Shown here piece after piece: positions 17,595-26,475 of a DNA stretch of 56,265 bases. Below the pieces are notes generated by a model. That model saw only the letters and a program-made list of their open reading frames with translations, made no database searches and was not told where the DNA came from. This DNA comes from an uncultured Clostridia bacterium. GTDB lineage: Bacteria > Bacillota > Clostridia > TANB77 > UBA1234. Within the stretch, counting starts at the first letter, position 1, and each line of letters opens with the position of its first letter. The stretch is from NCBI GenBank assembly GCA_934132775.1, contig CAKPAA010000012.1, forward strand, positions 1 through 56,265. The letters run 5' to 3'. A program made the position numbers and the translations under genes.

Positions 17595-19319
17595 ATGGAT
17601 AAATTTTTAATGTTTTTAGTTTATACAGTATCTAATATCATAAATTATGGTCCGTGGATTATCTATATGTTTAGTGTGCCTAGGACATTACATATGTTTC
17701 AACTTGAAAGTTATAATTACAAAGATTATTTTAATTGGCTTTCTAAGAACGGAAAAAATGCTTTTTCACAGGGGCTTAGACAATTTTTTGCTTGCGGAGC
17801 AACATTTTTAGCTATTATACTAATCAATATATTAACAGCACTTAAATCACCAGCTTCACTTATTGGAGCAGTTTATGGTGTCGAACTCTTAGCTTTAATA
17901 GTTGTATTTTTAACTACAAATATTATACAAATTGTTCGTGATAAAAAGAATATGAAAAATGCTAAAAAACAATTGAAGTACACAGCAAGAGCCAAAAGAC
18001 TTATGCTTTTGAATTTCATAGTGATGATATTCTTAGAAGTTATTTTTACTTCTTACATTTACAGTGATCTTGGTGCTGGTGAAACAGAGAATGTAACAGA
18101 TTTAGTTTTTATTATGCAAACACTTTCAAGATTTGCTCTTTATTCAGCATTTATTGCGGTAATTCCAATAAATATGATTATTGCTAATTTCTTTGCTTGG
18201 CCAACTGAGCAAATTATAAATAACTGGTATATTAACTCAGCCAGAAGAAAGCTTAGAAAGAAGAATTATAGACATATTATTAGAATTGGTATTACGGGAA
18301 GCTATGGAAAAACAAGTACAAAGTTTGCACTTGCAACAATTTTGAGTGAAAAATATAATGTGTTAGCAACTCCTGAAAGTTATAACACAACAATGGGAAA
18401 TGTTAGAGTTATTAGAGAACAATTAAAACCAGAACACGAAGTTTTTATTTCAGAGATGGGTGCAAGACGTGTTGGTGACATTTCTGAAATTTGCGACTTC
18501 GTAAAGCCACAAATTGGTATAATAACTTCAATTGGGCCTCAGCATTTAGAAACTTTCAAAACTATTGAAAAGGTTACACAAACTAAGGCAGAGCTTATAA
18601 ATACAATGGATTCAGATGGAGTTGTGTTTTTACCAATAGACAATCAATACTGTTCGAATTTGTATTCAAAAGAAAAGAAGAAAAAATACTCATATAGCTT
18701 AAATAATAAAGTCGCAGATGTTTATGCAAAAGATATTGTGCTTAATGAAAACGGAAGCAATTTCATTGCTGTTACTCCTATCGGTGAGATTAGTTGCACA
18801 ACTAAATTACTTGGAGAACACAATATTGAAAATATACTAGGTTGTATAGCAATTGCCATTCATATGGGACTTTCAAAAGAGCAAATAGAAGCAGGAGTTA
18901 GAAAAATAGAACCAGTCCCACATAGACTTCAAATATTGAACAGTGGTAATGGAAATATAGTTATTGATGATGCTTTTAATTCAAATCCAGTAGGTGCTAA
19001 GATGGCACTAGATGTGCTTTCAAAATTCAGTGGCAGAAAAATAGTAATCACTCCTGGAATGGTTGAGCTTGGCAGTAAAGAATTTGAAGAAAATAAAAAG
19101 TTTGGTAAACATATGGCAAAGACAGTAGATATCGCAATATTAGTTGGCGTAAAGAGAAGCGAGCCAATAGTTGCAGGGCTTAGAGAGGAAAAGTTTGATG
19201 ACCAAAACATATACATAGTTGCTAACTTAGATGAAGCCACTCAAAAACTTGCTAAAATCTCTAAACTTGGTGATGTTGTGCTATTTGAAAATGATTTGCC
19301 AGATAATTATAATGAATAG
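17595..19319 (+). CDS. MurF-like Mur ligase with an N-terminal membrane domain
   Basis: 574 residues. The first 210 or so contain about five hydrophobic segments. The rest is a Mur ligase: P-loop GITGSYGKTST near residue 230, TPESYNTTMGN, EMGARRVGDI, central and C-terminal domains ending IVIDDAFNSNPVGAKMAL and GMVELG. MurF adds D-Ala-D-Ala to UDP-MurNAc-tripeptide, the step after Ddl, and ddl lies 15 bases downstream, which fits. The membrane domain is unusual compared with the soluble 450-residue E. coli MurF but is known in some Bacillota Mur ligase-like proteins. An alternative is a Mur-ligase-family enzyme with another acceptor. Confidence 0.8.
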   Translation: MDKFLMFLVYTVSNIINYGPWIIYMFSVPRTLHMFQLESYNYKDYFNWLSKNGKNAFSQGLRQFFACGATFLAIILINILTALKSPASLIGAVYGVELLALIVVFLTTNIIQIVRDKKNMKNAKKQLKYTARAKRLMLLNFIVMIFLEVIFTSYIYSDLGAGETENVTDLVFIMQTLSRFALYSAFIAVIPINMIIANFFAWPTEQIINNWYINSARRKLRKKNYRHIIRIGITGSYGKTSTKFALATILSEKYNVLATPESYNTTMGNVRVIREQLKPEHEVFISEMGARRVGDISEICDFVKPQIGIITSIGPQHLETFKTIEKVTQTKAELINTMDSDGVVFLPIDNQYCSNLYSKEKKKKYSYSLNNKVADVYAKDIVLNENGSNFIAVTPIGEISCTTKLLGEHNIENILGCIAIAIHMGLSKEQIEAGVRKIEPVPHRLQILNSGNGNIVIDDAFNSNPVGAKMALDVLSKFSGRKIVITPGMVELGSKEFEENKKFGKHMAKTVDIAILVGVKRSEPIVAGLREEKFDDQNIYIVANLDEATQKLAKISKLGDVVLFENDLPDNYNE

Positions 19320-19334
19320 AGAGGAGAGAATTTG

Positions 19335-20564
19335 ATGAAAAATATTGGTGTTATTTTTGGCGGGGTTACGTGCGAACATGAAGTATCAATAGTTACAGGT
19401 TTGCAGCTAATTGAAAATATGGACAAAACAAAATATAAAGTTTATCCAATATACATACATACTGATGGAGAATGGTATGTTGGAGATAAACTACTAGATT
19501 CAAAAATATATGAAGACTTTGACACATATAAAAGTGGCTTAGAAAAAGGATATATTCCACCAACAAAGCAAGGACTTGTAATTGAAAGAAAAGGATTTTT
19601 GTTAAAAAATGATTTTATAAAATTAGACGTTGTTATACCAGCAATGCACGGAATGAATGGTGAAGATGGTTCATTACAAGGACTTCTAGAACTTGCAAAT
19701 ATCCCATACACTTCATCAGGAATATTAGGTGCAAGTGTTGGAATGGATAAGATATTGATGAAGAAAGTATTTGAATCACACATAATTCCAGTTCTTCCAT
19801 ACACATATTTTATTCGTGACGAGTGGGAAAAATCAAAAGATATTATTATAGCTCAAATAGAAGCTGTGCTTAAATATCCTATGTTCGTTAAACCATCAAA
19901 TTTAGGTTCTAGCATAGGAATATCAAAAGCAACAAATAGAGAAAAACTAATTGAGGCAATAGACGTTGCAGTTAACTACGATGAAAGAATAATAGTTGAA
20001 AACGGAGTCGACAACTTAACAGAAGTAAACTGCTCAGCACTTGGAAGAGGAGACGACGTAAAAGTTTCAGTTTGCGAACAACCAATATCTTGGAAAGAAT
20101 TCTTGACATTTGATGAAAAATATCTAAATGGTGGAAAAACAGGTGGAGCAAAGAATACTGGTGCAAAGAGTGCAGGATTAAAAATTGGTGGAGCAAAAAG
20201 CAATTCAGGAATGCAAAATATGAGTAGAAAAGTTCCAGCTGATATAACAGAAGAACAAACGAAAGAGGTTAAAAGGCTAACAGCAGATGTGTTTAAAGCA
20301 TTGAATTCAAAAGGTGTTGTTAGAGTAGATTTCATAATAGACAATGATGATGGAAAAGTGTATGTAAATGAAATAAACACAATTCCAGGCTCATTTGCAT
20401 TTTATCTATGGGAATATGAAGGAATGGAATATAGAGAACTAATAGACAAAATTATTGAGTACGCAGAAGCGGAAAATGCAGAAAAGAATAAGAATGTTTA
20501 TACATATAGTTCAGATATTATAAAAGCAGCTTCATCAGCATTACATAAAGGAACAAAACAATAA
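19335..20564 (+). CDS. ddl: D-alanine--D-alanine ligase with a Gly/Lys-rich insertion
   Basis: About 409 residues, longer than the usual 350-370. ATG 19335 has AGGAG 8 bases upstream; a TTG one codon earlier is less likely. ATP-grasp marks: GGVTCEHEVSIVTG, MHGMNGEDGSLQGLLELANIPYTSSG, KPSNLGSSIGISKA, VRVDFIIDN, VNEINTIPGS. It joins two D-Ala for MurF, encoded just upstream. Residues about 266-297 are a low-complexity Gly/Lys/Ser stretch with GGAK/TGAK units, placed after FDEKYL and before VPADI. That is the loop known to close over the active site in this family. A hairpin at 20590 ends the unit. Confidence 0.93.
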   Translation: MKNIGVIFGGVTCEHEVSIVTGLQLIENMDKTKYKVYPIYIHTDGEWYVGDKLLDSKIYEDFDTYKSGLEKGYIPPTKQGLVIERKGFLLKNDFIKLDVVIPAMHGMNGEDGSLQGLLELANIPYTSSGILGASVGMDKILMKKVFESHIIPVLPYTYFIRDEWEKSKDIIIAQIEAVLKYPMFVKPSNLGSSIGISKATNREKLIEAIDVAVNYDERIIVENGVDNLTEVNCSALGRGDDVKVSVCEQPISWKEFLTFDEKYLNGGKTGGAKNTGAKSAGLKIGGAKSNSGMQNMSRKVPADITEEQTKEVKRLTADVFKALNSKGVVRVDFIIDNDDGKVYVNEINTIPGSFAFYLWEYEGMEYRELIDKIIEYAEAENAEKNKNVYTYSSDIIKAASSALHKGTKQ

Positions 20565-20589
20565 GATTTATACAATATAAGAAAATAAG

Positions 20590-20629
20590 ATTGTGTGTTT
20601 GTGAATTGAATTGCGAACACACAATTTAA
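20590..20629 (+). terminator. Possible terminator after ddl
   Basis: ATTGTGTGTT (20590-20599) pairs perfectly with AACACACAAT (20616-20625), followed by a short TTAATAAAT tail. The T tract is weak. Confidence 0.5.
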
Positions 20630-20707
20630 TAAATACAAGATAAAATGTGGAATATATTTATAAAACATCATTAAATTTATGGGCATATTTACGAAGGAGG
20701 TATACAT

Positions 20708-21331
20708 ATGAAAAAAATTTTTGTAGTAGCTTTATGCTTAATAATACTTCTTAGCACGACTTGCTTTGCGGCAGACTTTTCAGATTTAGCTTCCGAACAT
20801 TGGGCATACAAGAACGTAATGAACTTAGTTGATAAAGGTATTGTGAGTGGCTATCCGGACGGAACTTACAGACCAGATAAGACAATAACAAGAGGAGAGT
20901 TTTTTAAACTTGCGGCAACGGCTTTGGTGGAAGATGGCGAAATTGAACTAGCAAAAGAATTGCTTGAAGGGGAACACTGGGCTATGCCATATGTTTTTTG
21001 CATGCAAAGTGAAAACTCAATAATGGATGGCTTACCATATGAAGGTCTAGATAATCCAATAACAAGACGTGAGATGGCAATAGTATTAGGAAAAGCAACA
21101 ATAAAGAGAGGTATAACATCTCCTGAATATGATGAAAATGGAAATATTGTAATTCCAGAATTTACAGACTTAGATAATGTAACTGAAAGTGAAAGAATTT
21201 ATATTCAACAAGTTGCAAATATAGGACTTATAAAAGGTTACACAGATGGAAGTTTTAAAGCTAATAATAATATGACTAGAGCAGAAGTAGCAACTGTTAT
21301 TTATAGGTTATATAATAAGTTGGAGGTGTAA
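20708..21331 (+). CDS. Small secreted SLH-domain protein
   Basis: 207 residues. A signal peptide (IFVVALCLIILLSTTCFA) is followed by three SLH units: FSDLASEHWAYKNV...VSGYPDGTYRPDKTITRGEF, a degenerate middle unit (GEHWAMPYVF...NPITRREMAI) and FTDLDNV...IKGYTDGSFKANNNMTRAEV. SLH domains bind pyruvylated secondary cell-wall polymers. AAGGAGG lies just before ATG 20708. The next gene starts 6 bases later, so the two are one operon. The pair is repeated at 46607-53556. Confidence 0.9.
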   Translation: MKKIFVVALCLIILLSTTCFAADFSDLASEHWAYKNVMNLVDKGIVSGYPDGTYRPDKTITRGEFFKLAATALVEDGEIELAKELLEGEHWAMPYVFCMQSENSIMDGLPYEGLDNPITRREMAIVLGKATIKRGITSPEYDENGNIVIPEFTDLDNVTESERIYIQQVANIGLIKGYTDGSFKANNNMTRAEVATVIYRLYNKLEV

Positions 21332-21337
21332 TAACAA

Positions 21338-24300
21338 ATGACAAAAAAGAAAAATTTGATTTTTTTAGCTAGCTTTTTAATAGTTTTGGTGTTAGGGGTT
21401 GGCACTTTTCTATTTGCTGCTGATGAAGATGTCATAAATGAGAACGTCTCTACGGGAACTGGTTTTTTAAGAGATGTAATGGATAATATAAAGAAGTCAG
21501 CTTTATCTGATAATGGTGTAACTAGGGATTCAAGTGAAACGTATGTTACAGACTCAATTAACTATGAACCAGCTCCAGTTTGGGAAAATAATGCAAAGCT
21601 AACCATAGGTGAGGGGGAGCTGCCTGATGTAATATTTTCGAATGGAAAGCAAGAAAAAGTTAACCAATTCGTAATGACTATTTCTAAAACTGAAAATATG
21701 AATTCTAATGAATGGCAAGAAGCATATAAAGACCGAATGGGAATGGAAAGCCAAAAAGATGTAGATTCAATGAAAACACCTGCCCTTGCTGATATAGGTA
21801 ACTCTACGGTAGATATAAAGGTTGAAATTAAGAATGGAAAGTATGTTTTTACTGTTCCTGATGGACTATCAGGTTTGTATGTTTTAACAAAATTGGAAAT
21901 GACAAGTTCTGATGGTGAAAAGATTACACTTGATTTGCGTGCTTTTCAATATCAATATCTTAATGTAGGCGAATTGGATCCAAGTGAAACTCCTACTTGG
22001 CAAGGAAAAGATGGAAATGATACTGATCCGAATCAAGATGATGGACACAGATACAGTAGCTTATCAATAACACCTCAAAATTATTCACATATGTCTCCAT
22101 CTACAAGTGGTTCAATATCTAATCCAAGTTATGATGTAAGCACTGCTATTCCAACAAGTGAAAATTTAAACTTTTCTGCAACAGCAGATGATTCATTGTA
22201 TGATATAACTCAAAGAACATATAATGCAGTTGCTGGTGTAAAAAATATTACTATAGTTCATACGGCTAATTATAAGGTATCCTGTGCACACAAGGAAAAG
22301 AGGACAGTAACGAAGACCTATACAACAACAGATAAAAAAACTGGAGAAACGAAGACCGTAACAAGAAAAGAGGAAGTTTGGACTGGAAAATATGAGCACT
22401 CTTATGATGTGGAAAGTACAAGTTATACAGTTACTCATAACTTTTCTTATGAAGCAAAAAGAACGTATTACGATGTGCCTAAGTCAGACATTTATCCAGT
22501 TTCAAGCGCAACAATTAGTGGTGCTCCAATAGATGGATCTGTGGTTATAGCTCTTACTGGTGGTCCAACACAAAGTGCAAGAACAATAAAAGTTTTAGTA
22601 AACAAACCTAGTGTTGGAGATACTTATTCACGTGAAATTGGTGGATTATTTGATTCATATTCTCAGGCTCAGGCTGCTGCTAGATCAGGATATGAAAGAA
22701 GTGTTTCTGAGGGAAATATTAGAGGAATAGTTGAGGGTTCAATAGGAGAGCGTGGAAGTTTCAGCTATAATTATAGGGGATTATCGGTTACACCAACAAC
22801 TTCAAATGGTGTAACTCCAGAAGTTAAACAAACATCAGGTGGAACAACAAAGATGATACCTTCATACAAGACTAATGGACTTTATGTAACAGATGGTAGT
22901 GTTAGTTATGCTGGTGGTTATTCTTTCGGTATGAGCGTAAACAACGTATTTGTTCACACACCAGTTGTTAACAATGCAAGTATAACAAACGTACAAAAAT
23001 TCGTAAATCAAAAAATAAATGTAGATTCATCAAGAGTATATCTACAATTAGATAAGAGCTTTACAATAACAATACCAAGAAGTGGCACACATATAAGTGC
23101 AAAAGGTTATGGAACAAGAGCATATAACTCATATCAAGCAGTTCCAAAGACAATTACAAACTGGGGTAAAATTAAAGACGTAAAATTGCCATTTGATGCG
23201 TATTTGCACGAAGGCAATGCAAGAACTATAATAAAGGCAGGACATTGGCTAAGCGAATATAACAAAGCTACAACAGATGGTATTTATACATTTACAATTC
23301 CAGTTTGGGCAAAAGAAGGAACAGGAACAATTGAAACAAGAGTTGTTGCTGAGAATGGTTCAGTTAATTCACCATCACAAGAAGGTGCTAACTTAGATTC
23401 AAATAATTATGTTGCAACAAAGAATATCAATGTTGAAGTTATAGGAAAGATTTATGATTTAAGAATTTCATCAACAAATGATCCAGGCTGGCAAAATATT
23501 AAAGGCAAGAACGGAAGTTATATTTCTGCTAGTGAGTTTGCTTTTGGACAACTAGGTCAAAATGCTGTGACAAATTACAAATATGCTCCAAAGCTAGGCT
23601 ACACAATAGCATTTGATTTTAAAACAAAGGGTATTAAGAGTAATAATGTTGATGTTAGTATTCAACCAGAAGGCTTTTATTTCGTAAGTAAGAATGGTGG
23701 AAGTGCCGAGAAAGTTGATTTATTCTATAACACAACGAGCAAGAAATATATAAAGATTACAACTGGCGATAACACAAACGTACCTGTAATTACAAACTTA
23801 ACAAGTCCATTTATGAAAGTTAGTAAGCAAGAACTTATAGATTCAACAAGAATAATGAAAACAAAACTTGGTGTTACATATAATTATGCAAGCAACGTTA
23901 ATATTGGATATTTTCCAAGATTAAAGATGCCAGAAAACCTTAGACTATGTTATAACAACTTTGCAGAATATATTGGAAATGGATTATATAAGAAAACGGA
24001 AGCTGCAATAATTCAAGATGCAACAAATGGTTTTGCTTATAATAACAGATGGGGAGTTTTGAAGGATAGTGCAAATGGAAAAGATGTTGTAATTGGTGCA
24101 GTTGGGCATTGGTATGCAGGATATAAACTTCCAGCTTCTACGGTTGCAGCACCATCAGGAACAACGTCAGATGCACTTGTTAAAAATCCAAATCTAGCAA
24201 AGAAAGACGGATATATATTAGTTAAGTTCAATATTAGAACAGACTATAATGAATATGAATATCTAGAATATAAAGGACCAGAATCTTTGAATGAGGGAAC

Positions 24301-24484
24301 AATAGAAAAGGATAAAAACGGAACAATCTTGAACTGGCCACCGAAAGGCACAACAACATTGACACCATCACATAATATAACATTGCCAAATGGTAAAACA
24401 GCAACAGTTCCAATAGGTGTTGTTGGAATCTTCGAAACTGATTTTAGATCTTCAAACGACTACGAGACAGAGGGAACTCACTAA
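21338..24484 (+). CDS. Large secreted surface protein with C-terminal NDYETEGTH
   Basis: 1048 residues with a signal peptide (LIFLASFLIVLVLGVGTFLFA). No domain is recognised in the first 480 residues. The last 550 or so align with the C-terminal part of the 2113-residue protein at 47215: VNNVFVHTPVVN / LNVHTPIINK, LQLDKSFTITIPRSGTHI / LNLDKQFTITIPNAGAHI, FPYDVYL-like blocks, IYDLRISSTNDPGW / VYDIEIRDTDDPGY, AAGHWYGEY-like blocks, and an identical final NDYETEGTH. No LPXTG or SLH. Cotranscribed with the SLH protein upstream (GGAGGTG overlapping its end), so the two probably form a surface complex. Function unknown. Confidence 0.8.
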   Translation: MTKKKNLIFLASFLIVLVLGVGTFLFAADEDVINENVSTGTGFLRDVMDNIKKSALSDNGVTRDSSETYVTDSINYEPAPVWENNAKLTIGEGELPDVIFSNGKQEKVNQFVMTISKTENMNSNEWQEAYKDRMGMESQKDVDSMKTPALADIGNSTVDIKVEIKNGKYVFTVPDGLSGLYVLTKLEMTSSDGEKITLDLRAFQYQYLNVGELDPSETPTWQGKDGNDTDPNQDDGHRYSSLSITPQNYSHMSPSTSGSISNPSYDVSTAIPTSENLNFSATADDSLYDITQRTYNAVAGVKNITIVHTANYKVSCAHKEKRTVTKTYTTTDKKTGETKTVTRKEEVWTGKYEHSYDVESTSYTVTHNFSYEAKRTYYDVPKSDIYPVSSATISGAPIDGSVVIALTGGPTQSARTIKVLVNKPSVGDTYSREIGGLFDSYSQAQAAARSGYERSVSEGNIRGIVEGSIGERGSFSYNYRGLSVTPTTSNGVTPEVKQTSGGTTKMIPSYKTNGLYVTDGSVSYAGGYSFGMSVNNVFVHTPVVNNASITNVQKFVNQKINVDSSRVYLQLDKSFTITIPRSGTHISAKGYGTRAYNSYQAVPKTITNWGKIKDVKLPFDAYLHEGNARTIIKAGHWLSEYNKATTDGIYTFTIPVWAKEGTGTIETRVVAENGSVNSPSQEGANLDSNNYVATKNINVEVIGKIYDLRISSTNDPGWQNIKGKNGSYISASEFAFGQLGQNAVTNYKYAPKLGYTIAFDFKTKGIKSNNVDVSIQPEGFYFVSKNGGSAEKVDLFYNTTSKKYIKITTGDNTNVPVITNLTSPFMKVSKQELIDSTRIMKTKLGVTYNYASNVNIGYFPRLKMPENLRLCYNNFAEYIGNGLYKKTEAAIIQDATNGFAYNNRWGVLKDSANGKDVVIGAVGHWYAGYKLPASTVAAPSGTTSDALVKNPNLAKKDGYILVKFNIRTDYNEYEYLEYKGPESLNEGTIEKDKNGTILNWPPKGTTTLTPSHNITLPNGKTATVPIGVVGIFETDFRSSNDYETEGTH

Positions 24485-24541
24485 TATTTGATTGATAGCT
24501 AATTAGAAAAATAAAAGTTTAATTTTGATCTATATAGAATG

Positions 24542-24580
24542 TTGAGGTGTAAAGTTTTAAGCTTTATGTCTCAATATTTT
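24542..24580 (+). terminator. Terminator after the exoprotein gene
   Basis: TTGAGGTGTAAAG (24542-24554) pairs, with three G-U pairs, to CTTTATGTCTCAA (24562-24574), followed by TATTTTTA. Confidence 0.6.
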
Positions 24581-24612
24581 TATGCGATAAAATTTGTATA
24601 ATTAAAAAATAC

Positions 24613-24641
24613 TTGACTTTTAAGGGCTTTATATATAATAT
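24613..24641 (+). promoter_or_regulatory. Possible promoter for minD-minE
   Basis: TTGACT (24613-24618), 17-base spacer, TAATAT (24636-24641); an alternative -10, TATAAT, begins two bases earlier. It lies about 70 bases before minD. Confidence 0.45.
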
Positions 24642-24712
24642 AAAAGTGTACGGAAATAAGCATTTGCACGTAAAAATGTGAAGCTTGTTTAAAGATTGGA
24701 GGATATAGTTTT

Positions 24713-25507
24713 ATGGGTGAAGTAATCGTTATAACATCAGGAAAAGGTGGCGTCGGGAAGACAACAAGTGCAGCAAATATCGGCACGGCGTTAACGATGA
24801 TGGGAAAAAAAGTTGCATTAGTTGATACTGATATTGGTCTTAGAAACTTAGATGTTGTTATGGGGCTTGAGAATAGAATTGTATACGACATTGTTGACGT
24901 TGTTGAGGAAAATTGCAAATTGAAACAAGCCTTGATAAAAGATAGAAGATATGAGGGCTTATTTTTGTTACCAGCTGCTCAAACACGTGATAAAAATGCT
25001 GTTAATGAAGAAGAAATGAAGAAGATTTGTGAAGAACTAAAAATGGAATTTGACTATGTTGTTATAGACTGTCCTGCTGGAATTGAACAAGGTTTCAAAA
25101 ATGCCATAGCAGGTGCTGATAGAGCTTTCGTTGTTACAACACCAGAGGTTTCTGCTGTTAGAGATGCTGATAGAATTGTTGGACTTTTAGAATCTAGCAA
25201 TTTACCTAAACCTCAACTTATTTTAAATAGGATTAGGACAAGAATGGTACAAAAAGGTCAAATGATGGATGCAGATGATATTGTTGAATTACTTTCAATT
25301 AAGCTTATTGGCGCAATTCCTGATGACGAAAATGTTATTATTCAGACAAATAAAGGAGAACCGTCTGTAACTAATGCTAAGTCAATGTCTGGTAGAGCCT
25401 ATATGGAGACAGCTAAGAGAATATTAGGTGAAGATATTGAAGTTACAATACCTGGTAAAAAAGAAGGTTTTTGGAAGAAAATGAAGATGGCTTTTACTGG
25501 TAAATAG
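24713..25507 (+). CDS. minD: Septum site-determining ATPase MinD
   Basis: 264 residues. Deviant Walker A GKGGVGKTT (residues 10-18), DTDIGLRNLDVVMGLE, VVIDCPAGIEQGF and TTPEVSAVRDADR are all present. The C-terminal amphipathic membrane-targeting helix is GFWKKMKMAFTGK. MinD binds the membrane as an ATP dimer, recruits MinC to block FtsZ assembly and is cycled by MinE, encoded 37 bases downstream. minC itself is about 14 kb away at 39240, which is unusual. Confidence 0.97.
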   Translation: MGEVIVITSGKGGVGKTTSAANIGTALTMMGKKVALVDTDIGLRNLDVVMGLENRIVYDIVDVVEENCKLKQALIKDRRYEGLFLLPAAQTRDKNAVNEEEMKKICEELKMEFDYVVIDCPAGIEQGFKNAIAGADRAFVVTTPEVSAVRDADRIVGLLESSNLPKPQLILNRIRTRMVQKGQMMDADDIVELLSIKLIGAIPDDENVIIQTNKGEPSVTNAKSMSGRAYMETAKRILGEDIEVTIPGKKEGFWKKMKMAFTGK

Positions 25508-25544
25508 TTGTTAGTTTATAATAAAATTAATTAGGAGGCGCAAT

Positions 25545-26222
25545 ATGGAGTTAAAAGAAGTTTTCGGACCAGTGCTAAATTTTATTAAAAACTTACAAAA
25601 GAAAGATAAAGAACCAGCTTCAAAACAAGCTGCAAAAGATAGATTAAAATTAGTACTGATGCAAGATAGAGCAAGTGTATCACCAGATTTCTTTGAGATG
25701 ATGAAAAAAGAAATTATTGATGTTATTAAAAGATATATAGAAATAGATGAAGAATCTTTGGAAGTTGAACTTACAAGAGGCTTAGAAGCAGGGCTTGAAG
25801 GGCCAGCGCTTTATGCTAATATTCCTATAAAGAATGTAAAGCCAGTTGGACCAAAGAAAGATGACGATGAAGAAAACGAAGAAGATGCTAAAAACACCGC
25901 AATGACCGAAGAAGAGGCAGAAAAGGCTGCGGAAAGTATTCTAAGAAATTTAGAATTTATGTCTAATAAAGAAGAAAATATAGTTGTTGATGAAATAAAG
26001 AGCGAGGAAGTCATTGAAGAAACAGAAGATGATGATGAATCTGTAAATGAAGAGGCAGAAGAAGAACAACAACAGGAAGAACCAAAAGATAGCGAAGAAA
26101 AAAAGACTACAACTAGGGCAAAGAGTAAAACAAAAACAGACTCAAAGACAGAAACTAAACCAAGAACTAGAAAAACAACATCAACAACAAGAAAAAAGAC
26201 TACTACTAAAAAGAAAGAGTAA
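25545..26222 (+). CDS. minE: MinE with a long charged C-terminal tail
   Basis: 225 residues against the usual 85-95. Residues about 28-95 match MinE: KDRLKLVLMQDRA, FFEMMKKEIIDVIKRYIEID, LEVELTRG. The MinE part drives MinD ATP hydrolysis. From about residue 105 the chain becomes highly acidic (DDDEENEEDA, EETEDDDESVNEEAEEE), with a short helical stretch (AEKAAESILRNLEFM). It ends in a basic, Thr-rich tail (TRKTTSTTRKKTTTKKKE). The tail looks disordered and has no counterpart in known MinE that I recall. RBS TTAGGAGG before ATG. Confidence 0.9.
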   Translation: MELKEVFGPVLNFIKNLQKKDKEPASKQAAKDRLKLVLMQDRASVSPDFFEMMKKEIIDVIKRYIEIDEESLEVELTRGLEAGLEGPALYANIPIKNVKPVGPKKDDDEENEEDAKNTAMTEEEAEKAAESILRNLEFMSNKEENIVVDEIKSEEVIEETEDDDESVNEEAEEEQQQEEPKDSEEKKTTTRAKSKTKTDSKTETKPRTRKTTSTTRKKTTTKKKE

Positions 26223-26336
26223 AAGCTTTTTGTTGAAATTAAAAATTAAAGAAAAAGCAGAGGTAGAATAGTAATTTTTTTAAATATTATAATTAAAGAA
26301 ACACTAGATAAATAAAGAAAAATACATTGGACTTAG

Positions 26337-26441
26337 ATTGTCCGACAAAGAAAGATTAGTATTACTTAAACAAAGAAAATTATAATTTCTTTGAAAAGGT
26401 TGCACAAAGCTGAAAGGACTAATTTACTTTTGTCGGACAAT
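26337..26441 (+). ncRNA. Candidate structured leader before rodA
   Basis: ATTGTCCGACAAA (26337-26349) is perfectly complementary to TTTGTCGGACAAT (26429-26441), closing a domain of about 105 bases. Inside, ATTAGT pairs with ACTAAT and CAAAGAAA (26371-) with TTTCTTTG around a 7-base loop. It lies about 35 bases upstream of rodA and matches no riboswitch class I know. No T run follows, so it is not a plain terminator. Confidence 0.45.
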
Positions 26442-26475
26442 TTGTTGTTAATCGATAAAGTATTAAGGAGGAATA

